DNA from: CAWFKS01 sp963816435
GTDB taxonomy: Bacteria > Pseudomonadota > Alphaproteobacteria > Rhizobiales > Rhizobiaceae
Assembly (NCBI GenBank): GCA_963816435.1
Contig: CAWFKS010000020.1
Location: 62,001-126,000, forward strand
Direction: 5' to 3'
DNA: 64,000 nucleotides
The translations under genes were made by a program, and so were the position numbers. Below the pieces are notes generated by a model, which did not search any database, was not told where the DNA came from, and worked only from the letters and a program-made list of their open reading frames with translations. Shown piece after piece: positions 19,193 through 28,410 of the stretch (its first letter is position 1; each line of letters opens with the position of its first letter).

Positions 19193-20215
19193 TCAGCCCG
19201 GCACGTCCCACACTTCGCCGGCCATCAGCGGGCGGAAACGCTCGCGCGCGATGCCGGCCTTGTCGAGCGCGGCGTGCAGCCGCTCGCGCGGCTCGTCGAT
19301 CGGGCTCGTTGGTGAGCTGGAAGGTCGCCCAGTGGTGGCCGGCGACATGGGCGGCGTTGGCGAGCTTCATCCCTTCCACCGCCTCGTCCGGGTCCTGGTG
19401 CTGCGCCTTCATGAACCAGCGCGGCTCGTAGGCGCCGATCGGCAGGATGGCCAGCCGGAAGCCGCCGTGTTTCTCGGCAACCGCGCGGTAGTTGATGCCG
19501 GAATGAAAGCCGGTGTCGCCGACATGGTAGATCTTTCCCGCCGCCGTCTCGACCACGAAGGCCGCCCACAGCGCCATGCGCCGGTCGTTGATGCCGCGCG
19601 CCGACCAGTGATGCGCCGGCTCGAAATGGATGGTCGCGCCGCCGGTCTCGACGCTCTCGCCCCAGTCGCGCACCGCCATGCGCATCTCCGGGAACCGCCT
19701 TCTTGACGATCGTGTCGTTGCCGAGCGGCGTCACGACCAGCGGGTCGTGGGTCGCCTGCAGCCGCTTCAGCGTCGCAAGGTCGAGATGGTCGTAGTGGTT
19801 GTGGCTCAGACAGCACCACGTCGATCTTCGGCAGGTCGGCGAAGGCGATGCCGGGCTCGTTGACGCGGCGCGGGCCGGCGAAGGAGAACGGCGAGCAGCG
19901 CTCCGACCACACCGGATCGGTGAGGATGTTGAGGCCGGCCGTCTGCACCAGCAACGTGGCGTGGCCGACCATGGTGACGCGCAGCCCCTCGCCTTCGACG
20001 CGCGGATCGGGCCGCGCCGCGGCGACCGGTGGCGGAAACCGGTCCGGCCATTTCGCCCGGCCGTGCGAGAGCTGCCATTTCAGGAGATCCATCGCCTTTC
20101 CCGGAGGCTCGCCGCCGGGATTGAAGAAGATGGCGCCGTCGAAATGGTCGCTCGGCGGGCCGCTATAGTAGCGATTGGCCTTTTTCGCCGCCTTGGCCGC
20201 CCTGGTGCCGTGCAT
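19193..20215 (-). CDS. MBL-fold metal-dependent hydrolase (three frameshifts)
   Basis: This is a 339-residue metallo-beta-lactamase-fold hydrolase resembling the NAPE-PLD/UlaG-like group. Key parts after correction are VTMVGHATLLVQ, the metal site HNHYDH, FEPAHHWSARG, YHVGDTGF and HVAGHHWATF. Three extra bases break the frame: one near 19810 (just before HNHYDH), one in the run 19690-19692, and one in the run 19302-19304. Between them the protein is normal. The corrected end is GEVWDVPG at 19193. Substrate is unknown, and phospholipid-type substrates would be a family-based guess. Confidence 0.8.
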
Positions 20216-20364
20216 GTGCCTGCCTTTTTCGCCGCCGCTTCGTTGCCTTGTCAGATAGCTATTGCCGGGGATGGTGCAAGAACTCCGCCGCGCTGGCGCT
20301 AGAATGGCCCTGCCGCAGGCGGCAGTTTCGGACCGGCAAGGAGACTGGCGACGGAGACGAAGGC

Positions 20365-20808
20365 ATGGTGTCGAAACGCACCGGTGAGCCGTGGATGGCG
20401 CCCGACGAGTTCGGCCGCTCGCTGCCGTCCGGCATCGGGCTCAACCTGCTGGTGCCGGAAATCGCTCCGATGGAAGCGTTCTGCCGCGAGGTGCTCGGCG
20501 CGCGCACAATCTATGCCGACGCCGACTTCGCCGCGCTCGAATGCGGCGGCTCGACCCTGCTCCTGCATGCCGACCATTCCTACGCCGACCATCCGATGAG
20601 CGGCGTCTTCGCCGGCGTGGAAGTGCGCGGCGCGGGCGTCGAGATCAGGCTCTACGGCGCCGATCCGGACGCGGCGGAGGCGCGGGCCCGCGAACGCGAC
20701 GACATCGTGCTTTCGGGCGCGGCCGACAAGCCGCACGGGCTGCGCGAATGCCACATCGTCGGGCCATTCGGCTATGTGTTCGCCGTGGCCGCCGCTACGA
20801 AGCCCTGA
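20365..20808 (+). CDS. VOC (glyoxalase/bleomycin resistance) family protein
   Basis: This encodes a 147-residue protein with one vicinal-oxygen-chelate domain. IGLNLLVPEIAPMEAFCREVLGA (about residues 24-46), ALECGGSTLLLHADHSY and HIVGPFGYVFAV mark the paired beta-alpha-beta-beta-beta modules. Its role may be a metal-dependent lyase or a binding protein; the sequence does not decide. The start at 20365 is supported by GGAG eight bases upstream. It stands alone between the divergent MBL-fold gene and omp19. Confidence 0.78.
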   Translation: MVSKRTGEPWMAPDEFGRSLPSGIGLNLLVPEIAPMEAFCREVLGARTIYADADFAALECGGSTLLLHADHSYADHPMSGVFAGVEVRGAGVEIRLYGADPDAAEARARERDDIVLSGAADKPHGLRECHIVGPFGYVFAVAAATKP

Positions 20809-20936
20809 ACCGGGGCGCCCGGCCCGCGTCTTGACAGCGCCCCGCAATTGCGGCTTTCCGGGCCGACCGAAACCGGAAATTAACCCTGCCGCGCGAAAAC
20901 CAACATCCAAACATCGCCACACTTGTGGTGATTGAA

Positions 20937-20961
20937 GGAACCCAGCGCGCGATCAGTCGTT
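20937..20961 (+). promoter_or_regulatory. EcfG-type general stress promoter (omp19)
   Basis: GGAAC (20937-20941), 16 bases and CGTT (20958-20961) fit the EcfG consensus. The predicted start lies about 17 bases before the omp19 ATG at 20985. Confidence 0.65.
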
Positions 20962-20984
20962 CAACTGGCCGACGGAGGACGGGA

Positions 20985-21533
20985 ATGACCCTTTCGAAAA
21001 CCGGCATTGCCGCGGCGATGCTTGCCACGCTCGTTCTGGCCGGGTGCCAGAGCCAGCGCTTCGCATCCATGGACACCCGCAGCAGCACGGTTGCCCAGCC
21101 CCTCGAGCCGGCGCCGTCCGGCCAGGTCAGCAGCGGTCAGCAGCTGCCGCCCCCATCGGGCCCGGACAGCAACGACCCTTCCGCCTTCCCCGAGCCGCCG
21201 TCCACCGGCGAGCAGTCGATGCAGGACCAGCAGATGGCCTCGGCCAGCGCGCCCGACCTCACCAAGTCGAGCCTCGTCGGCTCGTGGAGCGTGAATTCGG
21301 CCGGCGCCAGCTGCCAGATGTTCCTGACGCTGACCAAATACGGCAACGCCTCGCGCGGCGGCACCCGCGGCTGCGGCGGCGACCTCACCGCGATGCGCGG
21401 CTGGGACGTGGTCGGCAAGCAGCTCGTGCTCTACGACGATAGCGGCACCACCATCGCCAGCCTCTATTCCAGCGGCAACGAGCGGCTGAACGGCCAGACG
21501 TCGAGCGGCTTCCCGGTGACGCTGTCACGCTGA
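20985..21533 (+). CDS. omp19: Outer membrane lipoprotein Omp19 (AprI/Inh domain)
   Basis: This encodes a 182-residue lipoprotein closely resembling Brucella Omp19, an outer-membrane lipoprotein with protease-inhibitor activity. The lipobox LVLAGC places the lipidated cysteine at residue 21. A Pro/Ser-rich linker follows, then the AprI/Inh-type beta barrel from about residue 85 (SASAPDLTKSSLVGSWSV). GKQLVLYDDSGTTIASLYSSG near the end is almost the Brucella wording. GGAGGAC precedes the ATG at 20985. It is followed by zapE and the mdh-suc block, as in Brucella. Confidence 0.9.
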   Translation: MTLSKTGIAAAMLATLVLAGCQSQRFASMDTRSSTVAQPLEPAPSGQVSSGQQLPPPSGPDSNDPSAFPEPPSTGEQSMQDQQMASASAPDLTKSSLVGSWSVNSAGASCQMFLTLTKYGNASRGGTRGCGGDLTAMRGWDVVGKQLVLYDDSGTTIASLYSSGNERLNGQTSSGFPVTLSR

Positions 21534-21608
21534 CGGGCAGGACGGCTTTTACTCCGCGAAAGTAGCCGGACTGGCTGATCCCGGTCCGGGCAGAATTCGG
21601 GAACAACG

Positions 21609-22794
21609 ATGTCGCTGCGCGACGGCCTGACGACCCATCCGACCGTCGTCCAGCACTACCGCCACCTCGTCGAGACCGGCCAGATCGCCGAGGACCCGGC
21701 GCAGCTCGCCGTGGCGGCCGATCTCGACCGCCTGATCGACGAATTGTCGCGCAAGCGGCTGGCGGCGAAGTCGAGCTCGCTCGGCTGGCTGTTCGGCCGC
21801 CGCAACACCAACCGCGAGCCGATCAGGGGCATCTACCTCCACGGCGCGGTCGGCCGCGGCAAGACCATGCTCATGGACATGTTCTTCGAGCGCGTGCCGG
21901 TGCGCCGCAAGCGCCGCGTCCATTTCAACGCCTTCATGGCCGACGTGCACGACCGCATCGGCCGCCACCGCGCCGCGCGTGAAGGCCGGCGAGGCCAAGG
22001 GCGACGACCCGATCCCGCCGGTCGCCGCCTCGCTCGCCGCCGAAGCCTGGGTGCTGTGCTTCGACGAGTTCTCCGTCACCGACATCGCCGACGCCATGGT
22101 TCTGTCGCGGCTGTTCTCGGCGCTGTTCGCCGAGGGCGTGGTGCTGGTGGCGACCTCCAACGTCGCCCCCGACGATCTCTACAGGGACGGGCTCAACCGC
22201 GGCCTGTTCGAACCCTTCATCGACATATTGAAGCGCCATGCCCACGTGCTGGCGCTCGACGCGCGCACCGACTACCGGCTGGAGAAGCTGGAGCGCCTGC
22301 CCGTCTACGTGACGCCGCTCGGGCCCGAGGCCGACGCGCGCATGGACGAGATCTGGAGCGCGCTGACCGAGGGGCGGCGCGAGGAAGCAGTCGAGATCGA
22401 GGTCAAGGGCCGCAAGGTCAAGGTGGCGCGCGCGGCCGGCAACGCCGCCCGCTTCAGCTTCGCGGAGCTTTGCGAACGGCCGCTCGGGGCGCGCGACTAT
22501 CTGGCCATTGCCGAGCGCTTCGACACGCTCGTCGTCGACCGCGTTCCGGTGATGGGCGACGACCGGCGCAACGAGGCCAAGCGCTTCATCCTTCTGGTCG
22601 ACACGCTCTACGACAACCGGCTGCGCCTCGTCGTCAGCGCCGAGACGACGCCGGACGGGCTCTATGCCGGCCGCCGCGGCAACGAGGCGTTCGAGTTCGA
22701 GCGCACCTCGTCGCGGCTGATCGAGATGCAGAGCGAGGACTGGCGCAACGAGATCGCCGCGCGCGGGCGCCGCACGGCGGACGAAAACAGGTGA
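21609..22794 (+). CDS. zapE: Cell division protein ZapE / AFG1-like ATPase (one-base frameshift)
   Basis: ZapE is an AFG1-type AAA-like ATPase linked to Z-ring dynamics and, in mitochondria, to protein quality control. The reconstructed protein is 394 residues. Walker A GAVGRGKT lies at 79-86, Walker B is LCFDEFSVTDIADA, and VLVATSNVAPDDLY and YLGRRGNEAF-like blocks follow. An extra C at 21973-21974 separates HDRIGRHRA from RVKAGEAKGDDPIPP. Its stop overlaps a GTG that starts the HXXEE gene. Confidence 0.9.
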
Positions 22795-23278
22795 GCCTCG
22801 GCCCCGCTCTCGCCGCGACCCTGCTTGCGGCGGCCGTGACGGTCCACAACATCGAGGAAATGATCTGGCTGCCGGGGTTCCCGGCACCGGCTTCGCGCGG
22901 CATGCGCATGGGGCGCGGCGACATTTCGCGTCGCGGCCACCGTGATCGCGCTGGCCTTCTGGCTTGTCGCGCTCGGCCTGGCCCTCGGCGCGGACCGGCT
23001 GCTGGCGGTGCTGGCGGGCTGGCGCGGCAGCCATGGCGATCAACGCCGTCGTTCCCCATCTCGCCATGACGCTGGCGCTGCGGCGCTACTATCCGGGGAC
23101 CGCCACCGCCTGGCTGCTGGTCGTGCCGGCAGCGTGGATCGCGATCGCCTCGGTGGGTGGCCTTTCCGCCTTTCGCGACCCCGCCTTTGCCGGCATCGCC
23201 GTGGCGAGCATCGTCGCGCTCGCCGCCTCGCTGCCGGTGTTTGCGTGGCTCGGCGGACGGGTGGAACACCACAATTGA
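22791..23278 (+). CDS. HXXEE domain-containing membrane protein (two frameshifts)
   Basis: This is a 161-residue membrane protein of the HXXEE family, with the naming motif HNIEE at residues 19-23 after the first helix. Four or five hydrophobic segments follow, including ALAFWLVALGLALGADRLLA, HLAMTLALRRYYPGTATAWL and AGIAVASIVALAASLPVFAW. Function is unknown. Two extra bases interrupt the frame: one in the run 22910-22913 and one at 23031-23032. It starts at a GTG overlapping the zapE stop (GTGA). Confidence 0.75.
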
Positions 23279-23404
23279 CCTCTCGTCTATCAGCCGTACA
23301 CGGCGGCGCGGCTGCAACCAGACGCACGCGAGATGCAACCTGCATCTGGACTCTGCAACCGGCAGATGGTCTTCTGCCGCGGGGACATCGCGGGGGGATG
23401 AACG

Positions 23405-23842
23405 ATGCGCGGGAAACTTGCTCTGATGGTGTTGGTCGGCGGGGTTCTGACGAGCTGCGCCACGCCGCCGAAACCGACGCAGTTCGAGAAATCCAGGACC
23501 TATGCGCTGACCAAGGATCAGGTCTGGAGCAATCTCCTCGGCTATTTCACGTCGAACAGCATCCAGATCAAGACCATCGAGAAGGCCAGCGGCGTCATCT
23601 ACGCCGAACGCGCCGTAGCCGACCCCACGATGGCCGACTGCGGCTCCGCACCGCTCTCGATGGAGTTCGGCCGGCCGGCCACGCTCAACGTCTTCGTCAA
23701 GCCGGTCGACAGCGGCCACACCCAGGTCACGGTGAACGCTTCATTCGAGGTCGTCAGGAATTTCGAGAACACGACCTGGAAGGACCAGTGCCTTTCCACC
23801 GGGGTGCTCGAGCGACAAATCCTGTCCAGCATCGCCGAGTGA
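23405..23842 (+). CDS. Small predicted lipoprotein, unknown function
   Basis: This encodes a 145-residue protein I do not recognise by family. The N terminus MRGKLALMVLVGGVLTSC is a lipoprotein signal with the cysteine at 18. The rest looks like a compact alpha/beta domain: ALTKDQVWSNLLGYFTSNSI, then VIYAERAVADP, then TQVTVNASFEVV. This recalls small envelope lipoproteins that measure conformational change of a hydrophobic core, but no function can be given. A weak EcfG-like match (GGAAC-N16-CGTC) starts at 23263, about 140 bases upstream. Confidence 0.75.
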   Translation: MRGKLALMVLVGGVLTSCATPPKPTQFEKSRTYALTKDQVWSNLLGYFTSNSIQIKTIEKASGVIYAERAVADPTMADCGSAPLSMEFGRPATLNVFVKPVDSGHTQVTVNASFEVVRNFENTTWKDQCLSTGVLERQILSSIAE

Positions 23843-23896
23843 CCCCGCGGCGGCAGCCGCAATCCGCCCAGCAACACCACCGAACCGCAGGATCAA

Positions 23897-23913
23897 TTGA
23901 CGTTTACGTAAAT
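23897..23913. promoter_or_regulatory. TTTACGTAAA palindrome upstream of mdh
   Basis: TTGACGTTTACGTAAAT contains the perfect palindrome TTTACGTAAA (23903-23912) next to a TTGACG box. From memory it resembles operators of MerR-type regulators of branched-chain amino acid or fatty acid breakdown (LiuR type). It lies about 60 bases upstream of the likely mdh promoter. Confidence 0.35.
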
Positions 23914-23959
23914 CCCTCGACATCTAACCGTTTGAAAATGCTCGCATTGCAGGAATCGG

Positions 23960-25064
<1,105 letters not shown>

Positions 25065-25077
25065 GGCCGGCGACCCG

Positions 25078-26271
25078 ATGAACATTCACGAATACCAGGC
25101 AAAGCAGCTCCTCAAGGGCTTCGGCGCCCCGGTCGCCGACGGCGTCCCGATCTTCTCGGCCGACGAGGCGGAAGCCGCGGCAAAGAAGCTGCCCGGGCCG
25201 CTCTACGTGGTGAAGAGCCAGATCCACGCCGGCGGACGCGGCAAGGGCAAGTTCAAGGAACTCGGCCCCGACGCCAAGGGCGGCGTGCGGCTGGCGAAGT
25301 CGGTCGACGAGGTCGTCGCCAACGCCAGGGAAATGCTCGGCCACACGCTGGTGACCAAGCAGACCGGCCCGGCCGGCAAGCAGGTCAACCGTCTCTATAT
25401 CGAGGACGGCGCCGACATCGACCGCGAGCTCTATCTGTCGATCCTGGTCGACCGCGCCGTCGGCCGCCCCTCCTTCGTCGTTTCCACCGAAGGCGGCATG
25501 GACATCGAGACCGTCGCCCATGACACGCCCGAAAAGATCGTCACCGTGGCGATCGATCCGGAAAAGGGCGTGACTTCGGCGGACGTGCAGAAGATCAACG
25601 CGGCGCTGAAGCTCGAGGGAGACGCGGCCAAGGACGGCGAAAAACTGTTCCCGGTGCTCTACAAGGCGTTCGCCGAGGACGACATGAGCCTGCTCGAGGT
25701 GAACCCGCTGATCGTCATGGAGAACGGGCACCTGCGCGTGCTCGACGCCAAGGTCTCCTTCGACAACAACGCGCTGTTCCGCCATCCCGACATCGCCGAG
25801 TTGCGCGACGAGACCGAGGAGGACGCCAAGGAGATCGAGGCGTCCAAATACGACCTCTCCTACGTGGCGCTCGACGGCGACATCGGCTGCATGGTCAACG
25901 GCGCCGGGCTGGCGATGGCCACCATGGACATCATCAAGCTCTACGGCGCGGAGCCGGCGAACTTCCTCGACGTCGGCGGCGGCGCGACGAAGGAGAAGGT
26001 GACGGCCGCCTTCAAGATCATCACCGCCGACCCGAACGTGAAGGGCATCCTGGTCAACATCTTCGGCGGCATCATGCGCTGCGACGTCATCGCCGAAGGC
26101 GTGGTCGCCGCGGTCAAGGAAGTCGGCCTGAAGGTGCCGCTGGTGGTGCGACTGGAAGGCACCAATGTCGAGCTCGGCAAGAAGATCATCGACGAGAGCG
26201 GCCTGGACGTGATTTCGGCCGACGATCTCGACGACGCCGCCAAGAAGATCGTCAAGGCGGTCAACCGCTAG
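25078..26271 (+). CDS. sucC: Succinyl-CoA synthetase, beta subunit
   Basis: SucC is the ADP-forming beta subunit; with SucD it converts succinyl-CoA to succinate with substrate-level phosphorylation. The 397-residue length is typical. The N-terminal ATP-grasp domain opens [19 protein letters not shown], with [14 protein letters not shown] as the nucleotide loop. The CoA-ligase domain holds [11 protein letters not shown] and [15 protein letters not shown]. It is intact. In most relatives sucD follows directly, but here a membrane protein and a toxin-antitoxin module intervene. Confidence 0.96.
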   Translation: MNIHEYQAKQLLKGFGAPVADGVPIFSADEAEAAAKKLPGPLYVVKSQIHAGGRGKGKFKELGPDAKGGVRLAKSVDEVVANAREMLGHTLVTKQTGPAGKQVNRLYIEDGADIDRELYLSILVDRAVGRPSFVVSTEGGMDIETVAHDTPEKIVTVAIDPEKGVTSADVQKINAALKLEGDAAKDGEKLFPVLYKAFAEDDMSLLEVNPLIVMENGHLRVLDAKVSFDNNALFRHPDIAELRDETEEDAKEIEASKYDLSYVALDGDIGCMVNGAGLAMATMDIIKLYGAEPANFLDVGGGATKEKVTAAFKIITADPNVKGILVNIFGGIMRCDVIAEGVVAAVKEVGLKVPLVVRLEGTNVELGKKIIDESGLDVISADDLDDAAKKIVKAVNR

Positions 26272-26274
26272 AAA

Positions 26275-26616
26275 ATGGGCATCGGCTCGTGGACGCTGGT
26301 TCTGGGCATATTGGTGGGCATCCTGATCGCCCTGACGATGCGGGCGACGCTGAGGAGTGCGACCACGCCCGGCTTCATCTGGCGGATGCTGGCCGGGCTG
26401 GCCGGGATCGGAATTGCGACCGTGGCCGCGACCTTTGCGGCGGTGTCGTGGGCCGACGCCAAGGTGGCCGAGTGCCAGGCGCTGCCGGATGCCTCGGGCT
26501 GCCAGCAGATCAACATCGTGGTCGGGCTGACGATGCTGTGCGGGCTGGGCGCGGCCGCGGCCTTCGCGACGCTCGGCGCCGGCATCCGCTTCTGGCCGGG
26601 GCGGGGGCGCACCTGA
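26275..26616 (+). CDS. Hypothetical small membrane protein between sucC and sucD
   Basis: This encodes a 113-residue protein of unknown function starting three bases after the sucC stop. Three hydrophobic segments are visible (about residues 5-22, 38-60 and 80-102), with two cysteines in the loop [13 protein letters not shown] that could form a disulfide in the periplasm. No family was recognised. Tight spacing suggests translation from the sucC message. It may have entered together with the adjacent toxin-antitoxin module, or be an older passenger. Confidence 0.6.
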   Translation: MGIGSWTLVLGILVGILIALTMRATLRSATTPGFIWRMLAGLAGIGIATVAATFAAVSWADAKVAECQALPDASGCQQINIVVGLTMLCGLGAAAAFATLGAGIRFWPGRGRT

Positions 26617-26656
26617 TGAGCGGGGACCAGCCAGGCTCCACGGCATTGTCGTTTCA

Positions 26657-26693
26657 CACATATTCGCACATATTCCCTATGTGTAATTATGTG
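26657..26693. promoter_or_regulatory. Four-half-site operator of the VapBC-like module
   Basis: CACATA occurs at 26657-26662 and 26667-26672, then its complement TATGTG at 26678-26683 and 26688-26693. Each like pair is offset by 10 bases, one helical turn. This symmetrical array, 12 bases before the antitoxin ATG, is what tandem ribbon-helix-helix dimers would bind. Confidence 0.7.
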
Positions 26694-26704
26694 GAGTTGC
26701 GGCG

Positions 26705-27016
26705 ATGAAGAACATCACCCTGGCCATCGACGAGAAACTTCTTGAAAGCGCGCGTGCGCTGGCGGAGCGCCGCAAGACGTCGCTCAACGCCATGGTGCGC
26801 ATGTTGCTGGAGCACGAGGTCGAGCAGGAAGACCGGATCGCCTGGGCAAAGGCGGGAATGAAGCGGTTGATGGAAGAGGCGCGAGCCAAGGCCGCGCTTG
26901 ATGACGGCGAGCCCTACGTCTGGAACAGAAGGGACGCATATGCCGAGCGAGAAGATCGACTGCTTTCTCGACACGAACGTCCTCATCTACGCGGCTTCGG
27001 AGAAGAAGAGTCGTGA
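26705..27016 (+). CDS. Ribbon-helix-helix (VapB-like) antitoxin
   Basis: This encodes a 103-residue antitoxin. [20 protein letters not shown] followed by [16 protein letters not shown] is a ribbon-helix-helix DNA-binding domain (residues 1-40) as in VapB partners of PIN toxins. The middle is charged and helical, and WNRRDAY near residue 75 is the usual toxin-contact end. The frame continues 20-25 residues beyond this and overlaps the toxin by 77 bases, longer than typical. A frame error near the end is possible. It probably represses its own operon through the CACATA/TATGTG array. Confidence 0.75.
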   Translation: MKNITLAIDEKLLESARALAERRKTSLNAMVRMLLEHEVEQEDRIAWAKAGMKRLMEEARAKAALDDGEPYVWNRRDAYAEREDRLLSRHERPHLRGFGEEES

Positions 27017-27359
27017 TGCGCGGTGGACATCGCATCGCGGAACGCCTCGTGCACGACACGCTGTTTGGCCGGCCGGGCAGGTTCTGGCGGAGTTCGTCGC
27101 CGTTGCGCGCCGAAAGAAGCTGCTCGCCGACGAATCGATCGATCAGTGGCTCATTTTTCTCGGGACCTGCCCTCTGGTGCCGGTCGACGAGGCTTATGTC
27201 CGCGCCGGCTTCGAACTCGCCCGGCGCTACCGCATCCACTACTACGACGCCGCCTTGCTGGCGGCGGCCGAACGTCTCGGCGCGCCGATCTTCTACACCG
27301 AAGACCTCAACCACGATCAGCTCTACGGCTCGGTCCGGGCCGTCAATCCGTTTCTCTAG
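26940..27359 (+). CDS. PIN-domain toxin (VapC-like), internally frame-shifted
   Basis: This encodes a PIN-domain ribonuclease toxin of about 139 residues. The first acidic site is in [14 protein letters not shown], and the second part YRIHYYDAALLAAAERLGAPIFYTEDLN carries the later acidic residues. AAGGGA lies just before the ATG at 26940. Between about 27030 and 27070 the read frame gives an unlikely peptide, whereas the +1 frame gives RIAERLVHDTLFG. Restoring an inserted base near 27030 and a missing base near 27071 yields FGLAGQVLAEFVAV. The toxin may be intact in the organism. Confidence 0.75.
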   Translation: MPSEKIDCFLDTNVLIYAASEKKSRDARWTSHRGTPRARHAVWPAGQVLAEFVAVARRKKLLADESIDQWLIFLGTCPLVPVDEAYVRAGFELARRYRIHYYDAALLAAAERLGAPIFYTEDLNHDQLYGSVRAVNPFL

Positions 27360-27387
27360 TTTCTAAGGCACAGGGTTCTTTCATCTC

Positions 27388-28290
27388 ATGTCCATTCTCG
27401 TCGACACCAACACCAAGGTCCTCGTCCAGGGGCTGACCGGCAAGACCGGCACCTTCCACACCGAGCAGGCGATGGCCTATCACGCCGGCACGATGGTCGG
27501 CGGCACGCACCCCAAGAAGGGCGGCGAGACCTGGGAGGGCGCCAACGGCGAGACGCTGCCGATCTTCGCCACCGTCGCCGAGGGCCGGGAAAAGACCGGC
27601 GCCACCGCCTCAGTCATCTACGTGCCGCCGGCAGGCGCGGGCGCGGCGATCATCGAGGCGATCGAGGCCGAGATGGAGCTCATCGTGTGCATCACCGAGG
27701 GCATTCCGGTGATGGACATGGTCAAGGTAAAGGCCAGGCTCGACCGGTCGGGCTCGCGCCTCATCGGGCCGAACTGCCCGGGCGTGCTCACCCCCGACGA
27801 GTGCAAGATCGGCATCATGCCCGGAAACATCTTCAAGAAGGGCTCGGTGGGCGTGGTGTCGCGCTCGGGAACCCTTACATACGAGGCGGTGTTCCAGACC
27901 ACGAATGCAGGGCTCGGGCAGACCACGGCGGTGGGCATCGGCGGCGACCCGGTGAAGGGTACCGACTTCATCGACGTGCTGGAGATGTTCCTGGCCGACG
28001 ACGCGACGGAATCGATCATCATGATCGGCGAGATCGGCGGCTCCTCCGAGGAGGACGCCGCGCAGTTTTTGAAGGACGAGGCCAAGAAGGGCCGCAAGAA
28101 GCCGACGGCCGGCTTCATCGCCGGACGCACCGCCCCTCCTGGACGCACGATGGGCCATGCCGGCGCGGTGATCTCGGGCGGCAAGGGCGGTGCGGAAGAC
28201 AAGATCGCCGCGATGGAAGCGGCCGGAATAAAGGTGTCGCCCTCGCCGGCGCGGCTCGGCACGACGCTTCTGGAAGCGATCAAGGGGTGA
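27388..28290 (+). CDS. sucD: Succinyl-CoA synthetase, alpha subunit
   Basis: SucD binds CoA and carries the phosphohistidine of succinyl-CoA synthetase. The 300-residue protein has the CoA-binding opening [20 protein letters not shown], the block [11 protein letters not shown] and the active histidine in [11 protein letters not shown] (about H257). It is intact and ordinary in length. It lies 28 bases after the VapC-like toxin gene rather than next to sucC, so transcription from mdh must read through the inserted module or be supplemented by the toxin-antitoxin promoter. Confidence 0.96.
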   Translation: MSILVDTNTKVLVQGLTGKTGTFHTEQAMAYHAGTMVGGTHPKKGGETWEGANGETLPIFATVAEGREKTGATASVIYVPPAGAGAAIIEAIEAEMELIVCITEGIPVMDMVKVKARLDRSGSRLIGPNCPGVLTPDECKIGIMPGNIFKKGSVGVVSRSGTLTYEAVFQTTNAGLGQTTAVGIGGDPVKGTDFIDVLEMFLADDATESIIMIGEIGGSSEEDAAQFLKDEAKKGRKKPTAGFIAGRTAPPGRTMGHAGAVISGGKGGAEDKIAAMEAAGIKVSPSPARLGTTLLEAIKG

Positions 28291-28296
28291 GGAACG

Positions 28297-28337
28297 GTCC
28301 GCGGCAGCGGACGAAAAGCCAACGATTTGGCTTTTCG
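28297..28337. promoter_or_regulatory. Tandem hairpins between sucD and sucA
   Basis: GTCCGC-GGCA-GCGGAC (28297-28312) is followed at once by an 11-bp perfect hairpin, CGAAAAGCCAA (28312-28322) and TTGGCTTTTCG (28327-28337) with a CGAT loop. The second ends in a T-rich arm. It may attenuate, stabilise or partly terminate the message between sucD and sucA. Confidence 0.55.
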
Positions 28338-28410
28338 AGTGACGAACGCCCGGAGCCGTAGCGAAGGGCCGGCAAACCAAGGAGACGGAGCGAAAACTCC
28401 GACACGAAAA

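Noticed and set aside
21934..23067. Minus-strand frame opposite zapE
   Set aside because: It has no family resemblance and sits opposite a recognised ATPase.
23331..23347. AGATGCA-ACC-TGCATCT dyad before the 23405 lipoprotein
   Set aside because: It is a single short dyad without a matching regulator or second copy, so it is too weak to call an operator.
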